Positions 15,923-24,308 of a stretch of DNA of 64,000 nt are shown here, one piece after another. Position numbers and translations under genes: made by a program. The notes under the pieces were generated by a model. It searched no databases. It was not told where the DNA came from and worked only from the letters and a program-made list of their open reading frames with translations. Location of the stretch: IMG/VR virus record IMGVR_UViG_3300032797_000032, positions 1 through 64,000 of that record; one strand, written 5' to 3'. Numbering within the stretch: the stretch's first letter is position 1; every line of letters starts with the position of its first letter. Source of the DNA: a virus.

Positions 15923-17843
15923 GTATGAGAAATTAGATACACTCAACGCCAATACTAATGCTATTATCTATAAAGAACAACCAGCAGATATTATTCATTT
16001 TGTTTGTGACTCCTACTATTTAGGGGAGTCAACAGATAATGGTAGAGCAATCTACCCTGCTTGGAAAGAAAAGTTGATGGAGATGTTTTTCGACAACTCC
16101 AGATACTTAGTTGTTCTAACAGGTGCTATAGGTATAGGCAAGACCAATACTGCTATCTTAGGTATGCTATATGTCTTGCACCGCATTCTCTGCCTCAAAG
16201 ACCCTTTCGCTTTCTTCAATGCCGTTGACGTAGGCAAGTTTACCGTTTCTTTCTTTAACCTTACCAAAACCCTCAGTCAGTCAAAAGGTTTCAATACAAT
16301 GCAAGACTACTTGATGAAGTCTAAGTGGTTTTGGGCACACGGAGGTGTTTTGAGAGGGGCTAAGGACAAGTATATGGAGTTGCCTATCTTTGATTGGAAC
16401 TTAGCCTCTCCATATGCTAAGGGTTATGGTAGTATTGGGGCGCACGTTATTACGTCCTTGATGGATGAGATTGATAGTCCATCAGAGTCAGAGAACCAGA
16501 AGCTTAGGGTATTGAACGCATACGAGGCTACTGTTAGACGGTTCGACTCCCGCTTTGTCCGCAAAGGTTCAACTATGGGTAGATTCTTCTTAGTATCTTC
16601 AAAACAGGATGAGTTGTCTTTTTTGAATACCTTTGTGGAAGAGATGAAGTCATCAGGCAGAGTATTCATCGTAGATTTACCGCTTTGGAAAGCTAAAGCT
16701 CACTTACCTAAACAATACTCTGGAGATATGTTCCCTGTTATGGTAGGCGATACCTATACGGAGCCTAAGATACTGAGCTCTGAAGATGAAGTCAACCAAT
16801 CAAAACTCCAAGGCTTTGAAGTTATTGATGTGCCTGTAGAATATAAGAACGACTTTGAAAGGGATATCATAGGAGCTCTTAGGGATATAGCAGGGGTATC
16901 GGTCAAAGGCGTAAGAGCTTCAAAGTTCTTTCCATCCGAAAGATTTCTTACGGCTTGTTATGACGAGAACAAGCCTGACCCTGTTAGTAAGACTACTATT
17001 GAGATAGGTTTACAAGATAAGCAAGAGTTGATAGAATACATAGATTTGAGTTTGATACGAGTGCCTTACGGAATTCCAAGATGTATCTCTTGCGATATTG
17101 CCTTCACTAATGACGCACTAGGTATAGCTATGTCAGGTATTGTAGGTTGGACTGAAGTGCAGTCTGAGAAGAGTGATGGGACTTTCGCAAGCGTTAAGGC
17201 TCCTGTAGTAGAGACCGACATTGTGATACGGTTGAAGGCTAGAGAAGGTGACCGTATACCTATGCACAAGGTTAGAAAGCTAGTGCTAGACTTGAGAGCT
17301 AAGGGCTTTAACATAATCAAGTTTACCTCAGACCTTATGCTTGCATCTGAAGATACCTTCCAAATACTCCAAAGAGTTGGAATTGAGTGCCAATACTTCT
17401 CTGTTGACAAGACAATGCAACCATATCTAGACTTTAGGAATATGGTATACGAGAACCGTTGGCTCTGTCACAGACACGAGTATCTTCACTTCGAGCTCAA
17501 GAACTTGGAAGTTGACAGCGTAAAGGGTAAGATTGAACATCCTGACAAAGTCAAAGACGTTCTGCTTTTGAAGGATGGGAGCGTCAAAGATGTAGTCCTC
17601 ACAGGCTCTAAAGACTTGTCTGACTGCGTTGTTGCTTCAGTTATCAATGCTGCTCTTAGTCAAAAGACTCCTGTTGATGTTGCTAAGATGAAAGAGATTA
17701 TGCGTAAGTCTATGGCTTCTTCAGAGGCAGAGGCAGAGAAACACAAGTATTGGTGGGCTTTTGACGAGAGGACGGGCAAGCCAGTGGTTGGCACAAGTGA
17801 TGATATGAATAAGTTTAAGAACTTGTTGAAGAAACAATTGTAG
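15903..17843 (+). CDS. terL: terminase large subunit (packaging ATPase and nuclease)
   Basis: Motor that pumps DNA into the prohead and cuts concatemers. Walker A GAIGIGKT at 74-81; Walker B VITSLMDEID with D188/E189; a coupling-type VSSKQDE near 231-237. The C-terminal RNase H-like nuclease starts at CDIAFTNDALGIAM (D398). The 646 residues are close to T4 gp17 (610). A sigma factor gene follows and then the portal. Confidence 0.9.
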   Translation: MDQNSNKYEKLDTLNANTNAIIYKEQPADIIHFVCDSYYLGESTDNGRAIYPAWKEKLMEMFFDNSRYLVVLTGAIGIGKTNTAILGMLYVLHRILCLKDPFAFFNAVDVGKFTVSFFNLTKTLSQSKGFNTMQDYLMKSKWFWAHGGVLRGAKDKYMELPIFDWNLASPYAKGYGSIGAHVITSLMDEIDSPSESENQKLRVLNAYEATVRRFDSRFVRKGSTMGRFFLVSSKQDELSFLNTFVEEMKSSGRVFIVDLPLWKAKAHLPKQYSGDMFPVMVGDTYTEPKILSSEDEVNQSKLQGFEVIDVPVEYKNDFERDIIGALRDIAGVSVKGVRASKFFPSERFLTACYDENKPDPVSKTTIEIGLQDKQELIEYIDLSLIRVPYGIPRCISCDIAFTNDALGIAMSGIVGWTEVQSEKSDGTFASVKAPVVETDIVIRLKAREGDRIPMHKVRKLVLDLRAKGFNIIKFTSDLMLASEDTFQILQRVGIECQYFSVDKTMQPYLDFRNMVYENRWLCHRHEYLHFELKNLEVDSVKGKIEHPDKVKDVLLLKDGSVKDVVLTGSKDLSDCVVASVINAALSQKTPVDVAKMKEIMRKSMASSEAEAEKHKYWWAFDERTGKPVVGTSDDMNKFKNLLKKQL

Positions 17844-17863
17844 AATGAAAGGCTTTATATCTA

Positions 17864-18505
17864 ATGTGGGAACAGCATTTGGAAAGTGTGCTAACCCTAG
17901 CACAACAATATCAACTATCAAAAGACAGAGAGGTATTGGGAGAAATCTTCAAACGAATTGAGGGTTTGATTGTCAATGCTATAGTAGACTTGAAGAAACA
18001 TATTCCCTATCTACAATACCTTGAACTCAATGACTTGTATCAAGATTCAATCCTCTGTTTGACGTCCTTCTTCTTAACAGTCCCTTCAGACTTTCCAATC
18101 AACCAAATGCCTACCCGTATCAAGAGCAACATACTAGACTATGTAAAAGCCAAATACCGTTCCAGCAGAAGAGAAATACCTGCTATAGATTGCACAGTCA
18201 ATGTAGAAGACAACGATGGTTCCTTTGTTGAACTACTACCCTGCGTTTCTGAGACATTGTATGAAAACAATGACCCGATACACAAAGAAGCCATTGAATT
18301 CTACGAAGAGTTCTTTCTAGTAAAATGCAAAAGACATCTAACAAAACGTGAGTTCGATTGCCTGCACTACTACTACTTCGAAGACTATTCTTATGATGAC
18401 ATTGGAAGACTTTACAACATAAAGAAGTCAAGAGTAAGCCAGATAATGAACAAAGCCCTCCGTAAAGTTCGCATAGTTTGCGAAGACTACTCCCTAAAAA
18501 TCTAA
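17864..18505 (+). CDS. RNA polymerase sigma factor (sigma-70 family)
   Basis: Should redirect host RNA polymerase to phage promoters. The N-terminal half has a region 2-like segment (YLELNDLYQDSILCLTSFFL). The C-terminal helix-turn-helix of region 4 is clear: LTKREFDCLHYYY, then YSYDDIGRLYNIKKSRVSQI and a basic recognition helix with KALRKVR. It sits between packaging ATPase and portal, so it may time late transcription. Together with the gene at 1883 the phage would have two sigma-like factors. Confidence 0.85.
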   Translation: MWEQHLESVLTLAQQYQLSKDREVLGEIFKRIEGLIVNAIVDLKKHIPYLQYLELNDLYQDSILCLTSFFLTVPSDFPINQMPTRIKSNILDYVKAKYRSSRREIPAIDCTVNVEDNDGSFVELLPCVSETLYENNDPIHKEAIEFYEEFFLVKCKRHLTKREFDCLHYYYFEDYSYDDIGRLYNIKKSRVSQIMNKALRKVRIVCEDYSLKI

Positions 18506-18610
18506 CCTGTTGCTATCCTTTAGCTATAAACTTTCCAAGTATGCTACCCTTTATTTATAGTGATACAATGAGACTAGGTATTATATCATATTTTACTTAA
18601 ACTTGATAAC

Positions 18611-18631
18611 TACCGAGTTACTACTTCGGTA
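18611..18631 (+). promoter_or_regulatory. hairpin in the leader of the portal gene
   Basis: TACCGA (18611-18616) pairs with TCGGTA (18626-18631) in the 161-nt AT-rich gap before the portal. A TAGGAG follows but is 14 nt from the ATG, longer than usual. The gap probably holds a promoter or processing site; no consensus box is convincing. Confidence 0.3.
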
Positions 18632-18666
18632 TAACCTACCACAAAATAGGAGCTACACTTTAGCTT

Positions 18667-20358
18667 ATGAATCCTTTCGAAATAGTCAGCAAATACTTCC
18701 GTAAACCTACTACAGTTCCTGCCCAAGCTGTCACAGACAAAATCCATCTTTCTGATAAAGAGAAAGAAATCCTCAAGCGTCTTGGAGTCTACGTAAATGA
18801 CCTTCAAACTCTGATAAATCAGAATACGATGATAAATTGGGAACGCAATCATTTATACCGTGAAATTGAGCGTTCCTTAGTTCATCCCTTAATAGGAGCA
18901 GCTGTAGAACTTTATGCTGATTATGCTACAAGTTACGATAGAATAAACAATGCTACGATTTGGGTAGCTTCTGAGTCAGATACCTACAAGAACAAACTTG
19001 AAGATTTACTAGACTCCATAAATATTGAAGAAAGGATATTCGATTGGGCTTATCAACTTACTGCCTTTGGTGACCTGTTTGTCAAGATAAATGCAATTCC
19101 TGGAGTAGGTATAGTTTCGGTATCGGACGATGACCATCCTTTGAATGTAAGTAGAGTTGACAAAGATGGAGCATTGATTGGATTCTACCGCACTCCCTAT
19201 GGATTGTCTGCACAAGAGGCAAGAGAGCTTCTACCCCCTTGGGAATACATACATTTCAGATTATTGGGGGCTAAGAAGAAACGTCCGCTATACAATGACC
19301 CAAGCTTCGCTGAATATAAATCCATTACCTTGTTAAGTCCTGACGTTCGTAGACTTACCAGCAAATATGGAACTTCCTTAATCCTAAACGCTATACCGAT
19401 TTACAAGAGAATGAGATTGGCTGAAGACAGCTTACTGTTAGCTAGGTTGAGCAAAGGTATAATGCGGTATATCTTCAAGGTCGGAGTAGACTCCACAAAC
19501 ATTGAAGCTGTATCAGAGATTATGGAAGACTACAAGGTATTGTTAAAGAGAACCAGAGCTATAGATACCTCAAGTCAATCCCCCAACCTGATTGACAATT
19601 TCGATATGATGGACGTTCTAACCGATTTAGTAATACCTGTTTGGGGAGACGTCAACAACTTGACAGTAGAGAAGCTAGGCGGTGAGCCTGACATCAGATG
19701 GATTGTAGATATTGAGGAGATGCGCAACCAATTGGCTTCAGCTTTAAGAGTTCCTCTCCAATTGCTTGGAGGATACCAGAGTGAGATGCCTAGTGGTCTA
19801 GGACGCTCTGCTATTGAGAGAATAGACATAAGGTTCGCTAGAAGTGCTAGGAGGCTTCAAAGAGGGCTCATTGAGGGTATTAAGCGGTTGTGTCAGATAC
19901 ACTTAGCCTATCAGGGAATGTCAGCAGACTTGAGTATGTTCGATGTGCATATGTCTGAGACCTCTACAGCTGAAGAGGAAGAGCTGAAGGATGCTTTAGA
20001 CAAGGGCGTAGATGTAGTAGACAAGCTCTTTGACTTGTTTGACAAGGCTGTAGGAACGGATTTGGACAAGTTGACTTTGTTGGACTACTTGAACGCTAAG
20101 GTGTTGAAGCTTACTGATATAGAGTTGCACAATATGTTGAAGTCTAAGGACTCCGAGGTTGCTAAGGCTCTAGAGAGTAGGCTCAACGAACGCAAGGCTG
20201 TAGTTGAGAAGAAACGTAAGGTTGTGTTGATTACCAATTCAGATTTGAGGAGCTTTACTCCTCTAGTTGAAAGTCAAGCTAAGTGGAAAGAAACCTACGG
20301 GGCTTGCAAGGTTACAGAAGAGGAAGTTGAGACCGAAAACGGAAAACAGAAGTCATAG
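18667..20358 (+). CDS. portal protein (gp20-like)
   Basis: Forms the dodecameric ring at the capsid vertex through which DNA passes and on which the head is built. The length (563) is close to T4 gp20 (524). Features include ERSLVHPLIGAAVELYADYA near the N-terminus, a central WDVNNL-type wing segment (VWGDVNNLTVEKLGGEPDIR) and ASALRVPLQLLGG followed by a long helix, typical of myovirus portals. It lies downstream of terminase, as in most phages. Confidence 0.85.
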   Translation: MNPFEIVSKYFRKPTTVPAQAVTDKIHLSDKEKEILKRLGVYVNDLQTLINQNTMINWERNHLYREIERSLVHPLIGAAVELYADYATSYDRINNATIWVASESDTYKNKLEDLLDSINIEERIFDWAYQLTAFGDLFVKINAIPGVGIVSVSDDDHPLNVSRVDKDGALIGFYRTPYGLSAQEARELLPPWEYIHFRLLGAKKKRPLYNDPSFAEYKSITLLSPDVRRLTSKYGTSLILNAIPIYKRMRLAEDSLLLARLSKGIMRYIFKVGVDSTNIEAVSEIMEDYKVLLKRTRAIDTSSQSPNLIDNFDMMDVLTDLVIPVWGDVNNLTVEKLGGEPDIRWIVDIEEMRNQLASALRVPLQLLGGYQSEMPSGLGRSAIERIDIRFARSARRLQRGLIEGIKRLCQIHLAYQGMSADLSMFDVHMSETSTAEEEELKDALDKGVDVVDKLFDLFDKAVGTDLDKLTLLDYLNAKVLKLTDIELHNMLKSKDSEVAKALESRLNERKAVVEKKRKVVLITNSDLRSFTPLVESQAKWKETYGACKVTEEEVETENGKQKS

Positions 20359-20376
20359 TAAGTTATTGGGAGACAA

Positions 20377-20402
20377 CGACCCCATTTGGTGTAGAGGGGT
20401 CG
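20377..20402 (+). other. GC-rich hairpin after the portal gene
   Basis: CGACCCC (20377-20383) pairs perfectly with GGGGTCG (20396-20402) around a 12-nt loop. It lies between the portal stop and the next small frame. There is no U-run, so it is more likely a processing or translation-control hairpin than an intrinsic terminator. Confidence 0.5.
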
Positions 20403-20409
20403 GAACAAA

Positions 20410-20574
20410 GTGATTTGCTTACACAGATATGAACTTATCATAGAAACAGGAAAGAAGCAGATAACAACAGACGAAGAGATTGAGCTTGCAAACGCAGTAA
20501 ACGCTTTAGTAGTTTCCTTAAATTTCGAGGTTGTATCTTTTAAGGCTATGGTAGAAAGACAAGATGGACGCTAA
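20410..20574 (+). CDS. hypothetical 54-residue protein, GTG start
   Basis: GTG 20410 opens a frame of 54 codons immediately after the hairpin and overlaps the next gene by 11 nt. The product has a strand-helix pattern (RYELIIETGKKQI, EEIELANAVNALVV). No strong ribosome site is visible, unless the hairpin itself controls it. Confidence 0.45.
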   Translation: MICLHRYELIIETGKKQITTDEEIELANAVNALVVSLNFEVVSFKAMVERQDGR

Positions 20575-20794
20575 CGATTTACTAAGACAACAGATAATTG
20601 AAAAGACTCTGCCCGCATCTGCCTCCAAAGAAGAGAAAGTTGAGGGGTCTTCTGCCGCCTCAGGAGACCTCCTCAGCCAATCTCTCAAGCTAAGAGAAGA
20701 TATTGAAAAGCGAGAAGAGGCGGATAAGAACAAGCTGCGGGAGAATTTCATAAAGAATGTTAACATAGATTTGATAAAGGGGATTATGAGATGA
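20564..20794 (+). CDS. hypothetical charged helical protein, 76 residues
   Basis: Mostly charged helix (LKLREDIEKREEADKNKLRE). In T4 the small genes 67/68 between portal and protease encode prohead-core proteins; this could be a counterpart by position only. Confidence 0.65.
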   Translation: MDANDLLRQQIIEKTLPASASKEEKVEGSSAASGDLLSQSLKLREDIEKREEADKNKLRENFIKNVNIDLIKGIMR

Positions 20795-21780
20795 AAGAAC
20801 TAGTCAAAGATTTGGTAAAGTTGTATGAGGGTCAAGAGCTTGAAGAGTCAAAGAAAGTTCTCCAAGCTGTTGCTCTACTCAAAGCCAAAGCTGGAGGAAC
20901 TGCCGAAGAAAAGGTCAGCTTCTTGAAATCCAAAGGCTACTCAGACAATGAGATTATGGATGCCTTGAAGATGATTAAGGAGTCTTTGGATGATATGGAA
21001 GAGGCAGCCAAGAAGAAAAGCAAAGACCCAAAAGAGGACATTGAGAAGCAGTTGCACTCTATGGGCTTCAAGAAGTCTGTTGCCAAAGGGCTAGCTCCTT
21101 CAGTCAAGAATATTGAAAAGATGAAGGTTGGAAAGGTCTATACAATTGGAGAAGCTCAACAGATTACTAGGGAAGAGCTTAAGAAGTTGAAAGATAAGTA
21201 TGGGGCAAACGATTGGAACGACCAGGAGTTTGTTGAATGGTATCGAAGAAATCACGGCACAGGCTACGAGATTGAGATTGTTGAAGCTATAGATTGGAAG
21301 AAGATACTTGCATCAGCTGCTATTATAGGGGCTTTGGCTACCGTGCCTGTTAAGGGATATGCTGAAGATGCGAACGTTGCTGACCTCTTCAACTTCCTTG
21401 GTAGGGTTGTAAATACTGTCCAAACTGCAAGAGGGGGCAACGCTGGGATGACTGACATTCTTGGAGCTATGACAGGTCAACAGACTTCTACAACAGGTGG
21501 ATACTACGGAGGCTATGGAACACACCAAGCTACCCAAGGCTATGCAGTTTGGGGAGGCACAAGCGACCAAATGGTCTGCACTAGAGCAAATCAAGCAGAT
21601 GTTGGAAAATACTTCAAGGTAATCAACCAGTCCGACAACTCCGAGGTTGTAGTAAAGTGCACAAACGCAGATTCTACTCTGGGTAGGAATGTTGTAGTAT
21701 CTCTAAGCCGAGGAGCCTTCGCACAGATTTCAGACTTGAACCAGAGTTCCGTATACGTAACAATACAAGAGGTTGACTAA
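20791..21780 (+). CDS. candidate internal head protein with RlpA-like double-psi beta-barrel
   Basis: N-terminus MKELVKDLVKLYEGQ resembles the shared tag of this region. A hydrophobic stretch (ILASAAIIGALATVPVKGYA) lies near residue 170. A Gly/Tyr/Gln linker leads to a C-terminal domain (about 255-329). There VGKYFKVINQSDNSEVVVKC and GRNVVVSLSRGAFAQI follow the RlpA pattern (VxVTN..ng.sV.V...D.....R.iDLS..A). RlpA domains cleave or bind peptidoglycan. The usual DRGP Asp is not conserved (CTNADS), so activity is uncertain. Confidence 0.65.
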   Translation: MKELVKDLVKLYEGQELEESKKVLQAVALLKAKAGGTAEEKVSFLKSKGYSDNEIMDALKMIKESLDDMEEAAKKKSKDPKEDIEKQLHSMGFKKSVAKGLAPSVKNIEKMKVGKVYTIGEAQQITREELKKLKDKYGANDWNDQEFVEWYRRNHGTGYEIEIVEAIDWKKILASAAIIGALATVPVKGYAEDANVADLFNFLGRVVNTVQTARGGNAGMTDILGAMTGQQTSTTGGYYGGYGTHQATQGYAVWGGTSDQMVCTRANQADVGKYFKVINQSDNSEVVVKCTNADSTLGRNVVVSLSRGAFAQISDLNQSSVYVTIQEVD

Positions 21781-21965
21781 TGAGAAAACTCTTAGAAAAA
21801 GTCCAAGATGCTGTAGTAGTAACTGAAGCTCGTCATTTCAAGACTAAAGAAGATTTCATTAACTTCTTAAAGAATACATTGATTCCAGATTTAAGAAGGT
21901 CTGGAACTAACGAAACTGCGGACGATTTTGAGGAAGCTATATACTGGATGACGAAGGGTGCTTAA
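21780..21965 (+). CDS. small protein with capsid-targeting-like N-terminus, 61 residues
   Basis: Begins MRKLLEKVQDAVVVTEARHF. The hydrophobic-x-Glu at VTE followed by Ala resembles a gp21 cleavage site, leaving a mature product of 45 residues. Start overlaps the previous stop by one base (TAATG). Function of the mature part unknown. Confidence 0.7.
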   Translation: MRKLLEKVQDAVVVTEARHFKTKEDFINFLKNTLIPDLRRSGTNETADDFEEAIYWMTKGA

Positions 21966-21966
21966 T

Positions 21967-22233
21967 ATGAGACAGCTGTTTGAGATATTACTAGAGGTTG
22001 CTAAATACAACTACTCAAGTCTTGCTGATGAAGTAGGGCTTAGTGATGAAGTAAAAGACAGGTTCATCAGGTTTATGAAAGTCCGCTTTCCTAACAAGGA
22101 AGGCACCGATTGGGGCTATCACGAAACTTGGGCTCAAAGGTTCAAGAGGGGCGAGGAGTGGGAGTTCTCAGACTCCGAAAGCCGTGTAGCCTTACAGGTT
22201 GTAGATGCGAATTATTACGCAAACAAGAAATAA
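21967..22233 (+). CDS. small protein with capsid-targeting-like N-terminus, 88 residues
   Basis: Starts at ATG 21967 (a GTG 9 nt upstream is in frame) with MRQLFEILLEVAKYN; Glu10 is preceded by Leu at P3, as in T4 internal proteins. The rest is a soluble alpha/beta domain (LADEVGLSDEVKDRFIRFMK, GYHETWAQRFKRGEEWEF). Not recognised. Confidence 0.75.
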   Translation: MRQLFEILLEVAKYNYSSLADEVGLSDEVKDRFIRFMKVRFPNKEGTDWGYHETWAQRFKRGEEWEFSDSESRVALQVVDANYYANKK

Positions 22234-22234
22234 T

Positions 22235-22294
22235 ATGTTCAAACAACTGTTTGAAAGATTACAGGAAGTCCAAAAAGAGGAAGAAACGAAATAG
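22235..22294 (+). CDS. 19-residue peptide consisting of the N-terminal tag alone
   Basis: ATG 22235, 1 nt after the previous stop, encodes MFKQLFERLQEVQKEEETK then stops. It matches the tag found on neighbouring larger proteins, with nothing attached. It could be a core or scaffold peptide, or the remnant of a deleted internal protein. Its stop overlaps the next possible start. Confidence 0.5.
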   Translation: MFKQLFERLQEVQKEEETK

Positions 22295-22539
22295 TGCTGA
22301 TATTCTGCAAGATTACATTTTTGATTGCAGTTTGCCTGCTTTTGTATATTGTCATAGAGCTGTTAGTTGAAAAATGGAAGGAGGGTGATATGAGTGTAAA
22401 GGAGTTTATCAAGGAGGTGACTTTGCAAGAGGGCAAAAAGGTAAGCCTCTCGATTGCACAAGTTGCTGAGGTTTTGAAGATTGCAAATGAGTTGTTGGAC
22501 GGTGAGCTATACAAGCTCATCAAGAGGGTCAAGGGTTGA
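22294..22539 (+). CDS. membrane protein, 81 residues, with possible internal start
   Basis: GTG 22294 gives a single N-terminal span (FLIAVCLLLYIVIELLV). An in-frame ATG at 22390 has a better GGAGG 5 nt upstream and would produce a soluble 49-residue protein (MSVKEFIKEVTLQEGKK...). Either a single protein or two nested products. Not recognised. Confidence 0.6.
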   Translation: MLIFCKITFLIAVCLLLYIVIELLVEKWKEGDMSVKEFIKEVTLQEGKKVSLSIAQVAEVLKIANELLDGELYKLIKRVKG

Positions 22540-22754
22540 AGGCTCGCATAGTTCTTTGTATTCTAATACTAGTGGGCATAGCGTATCTACTAGGATTAGC
22601 TTATGTCGTCAGATATAGGCGACCCAAGGTTGAAGAGGTAAAGACCTACTACCCTGATTTTGAGGTTGCTTATATGGAGGACGTAACTATCGAGATTTGG
22701 AAGGATGGCAAAAAGGAAACCATCAAGTTGCCGCATTTGAAAATCAGTAAGTAG
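22536..22754 (+). CDS. membrane-anchored small protein, 72 residues, TTG start
   Basis: N-terminal span (IVLCILILVGIAYLLGLAYV) followed by RYRRP, so N-out or C-in by the positive-inside rule, and a short soluble tail. TTG start overlaps the previous stop. Role unknown. Confidence 0.6.
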   Translation: MKARIVLCILILVGIAYLLGLAYVVRYRRPKVEEVKTYYPDFEVAYMEDVTIEIWKDGKKETIKLPHLKISK

Positions 22755-22772
22755 AGAAAAAGGAGAATTAGT

Positions 22773-22970
22773 ATGAAGGGTAAAGTGAAGTGGTTCAGCA
22801 ATCAGAAAGGGTATGGGTTCATCAGCACAGAAGAAGGCAAAGATGTGTTCGTGCACCATACCTCAATCTTAGGCGAAGGCTACAAGACATTGGCAGAAGG
22901 GCAAGAAGTTACGTTCGAGGTTGAATCTACAGCAAAGGGCGAGCAAGCAGTAAAAGTCAGCAAGTTGTAA
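22773..22970 (+). CDS. cold-shock protein (CspA family)
   Basis: Single-stranded RNA/DNA-binding beta-barrel. Nearly canonical throughout 65 residues: [18 protein letters not shown] contains RNP1 (KGYGFI), and DVFVHHTSI is RNP2. Probably an RNA chaperone that keeps phage mRNA open; captured from a bacterium. AGGAG precedes the ATG. Confidence 0.95.
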   Translation: MKGKVKWFSNQKGYGFISTEEGKDVFVHHTSILGEGYKTLAEGQEVTFEVESTAKGEQAVKVSKL

Positions 22971-22990
22971 ATAACCAAGGAGGAGAAGAG

Positions 22991-23854
22991 ATGAAGAAGT
23001 TAATGGTAATACTGCTAGCGATGCTTCTGATGACTTCAGGTATTGCACTAGCAGAGGTTACAAAGTTTGACAAGAAGAATCTGGAGTTTGGATTAGAGTA
23101 TAACTACGCAGACAAGGATATCCAAGATGTTGAGCTTTTGTCTGTCAACATCCCTGATGTGTTGAATGGCAATCTGGTTTTGGTAAACCAGAAACTCCAT
23201 CTCAACCAAGAGTTGGCTACAGTAGGCTACAAACTTGGGGACTTGTTGACCCCGTATGCTATACTAGGTATTTCACAATTGAATGGAAATACAAGATTGA
23301 ATGGCGACATAGCTACCGAATGTTGGAGTGCTGGAGCGACCTTACTTGAAATACCTTACAACAAGGGCGGTTCTGCATTCACTTATGGCTTGGGAGCAAA
23401 AGGCAACCTATTGGAACTTCCTGCTCAAGTAATCCTTGGCTATGATGTAAGAATGACGACATTCAAAGGTGACTCAAATAACAATATAGTGCTTTTGCCT
23501 GGCGATTGTGGATTTGAGCTAGGTGCAAAGAAAGAAATCAAATACTTGGAATTGAACACATTGCTCTCTGCAAGTAGAGAGTTCAAACTTACAAACAAGG
23601 ACGGTTCTGACCGTAAGTATCTTCAGTCTATTACCCCGATGTTGGGTTTCAAATATAGCAGGGTTGACATCAATGGCAAGACTACAGTCAATATAGAGGA
23701 CGCAACTGTTGCATCTGAACAGAATGTAAAGGGTGACCTGTATTCTGCAGTTGTGGGAGTAAGCTGTAAAGTTACAAGCAACATAGATGTAAAGGCAACT
23801 GGTTCGTTTGGCGGTGACAAAGGGTTTGGAGTAGCAGCAACTTACAGATTCTAA
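22991..23854 (+). CDS. phage-encoded outer-membrane beta-barrel protein
   Basis: A Sec signal peptide (MKKLMVILLAMLLMTSGIALA, cleavage expected after A21) precedes alternating strands, and the chain ends in aromatic-x-Phe (ATYRF), the C-terminal signature of BAM-inserted barrels. About eight to ten strands are suggested (LEFGLEYNYADKDI, SAFTYGLGAKGNLL, YSAVVGVSCKVT). AGGAGG lies upstream. Likely placed in the host outer membrane during infection, where it could block receptors. Confidence 0.8.
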   Translation: MKKLMVILLAMLLMTSGIALAEVTKFDKKNLEFGLEYNYADKDIQDVELLSVNIPDVLNGNLVLVNQKLHLNQELATVGYKLGDLLTPYAILGISQLNGNTRLNGDIATECWSAGATLLEIPYNKGGSAFTYGLGAKGNLLELPAQVILGYDVRMTTFKGDSNNNIVLLPGDCGFELGAKKEIKYLELNTLLSASREFKLTNKDGSDRKYLQSITPMLGFKYSRVDINGKTTVNIEDATVASEQNVKGDLYSAVVGVSCKVTSNIDVKATGSFGGDKGFGVAATYRF

Positions 23855-23864
23855 GGTTCAAGGG

Positions 23865-23951
23865 ACGGGAGTTTTAGCAAGAGCAAGCCAAAGTTCAGTT
23901 GGTAACACAGTTACCGTTGTAAAAATGCCCTAGCTCCTAGGCTTCTCCCGT
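23865..23951 (+). promoter_or_regulatory. structured intergenic element after the outer-membrane protein gene
   Basis: ACGGGAG (23865-23871) pairs with CTCCCGT (23945-23951) and encloses GGTAAC/GTTACC (23901-23906/23910-23915) and CCTAG/CTAGG (23929-23933/23937-23941). AAGCC (23885-23889) could alternatively pair with GGCTT (23940-23944), competing with the CCTAG hairpin. The element lies 21 nt before the next ATG, so it may control that gene or stabilise the upstream mRNA end. Confidence 0.5.
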
Positions 23952-23972
23952 TCTACCAAAAAAGGGCTTTAT

Positions 23973-24308
23973 ATGTTTAGACAACTATTTGGATTACTAG
24001 AACATACAATCGAAGAGGTTGAAGAAGATTTGACTGACCTCATAGAAATACAATCTAGCGAACCTTCGGTCAAAACGGATGAGTATATGCGGGGTCTTGC
24101 CAATGGGTTGATATGTGCAAGAAATTGTGTCAATCAGCTAGACCCTGTTTACATAGAGAACAAGGTAGAGGAATATACGATGTCTAAGAAAGACTTGATT
24201 GATATGCTAGTCAGTCAAGGTAAGTCTTGGGATGCTATTATAGCTAGAATACCTGCCTTCAAAGGCGACAAAGAGGCAAAAGAGATTTATCAAGGACTTG
24301 TAAAATGA
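23973..24308 (+). CDS. candidate internal head protein, 111 residues
   Basis: Starts MFRQLFGLLEHTIEEVEED, the shared tag with L-L-E at residues 8-10. The remainder is helical (TDEYMRGLANGLICARNCVN) and ends in a small lysine-rich domain. Not otherwise recognised. Confidence 0.75.
   Translation: MFRQLFGLLEHTIEEVEEDLTDLIEIQSSEPSVKTDEYMRGLANGLICARNCVNQLDPVYIENKVEEYTMSKKDLIDMLVSQGKSWDAIIARIPAFKGDKEAKEIYQGLVK

Noticed and set aside
18552-18559. TATTTATA, reverse complement of the T4 late promoter box TATAAATA
   Set aside because: It would drive minus-strand transcription, but no convincing minus-strand gene exists in the window; AT-rich context makes it likely by chance.
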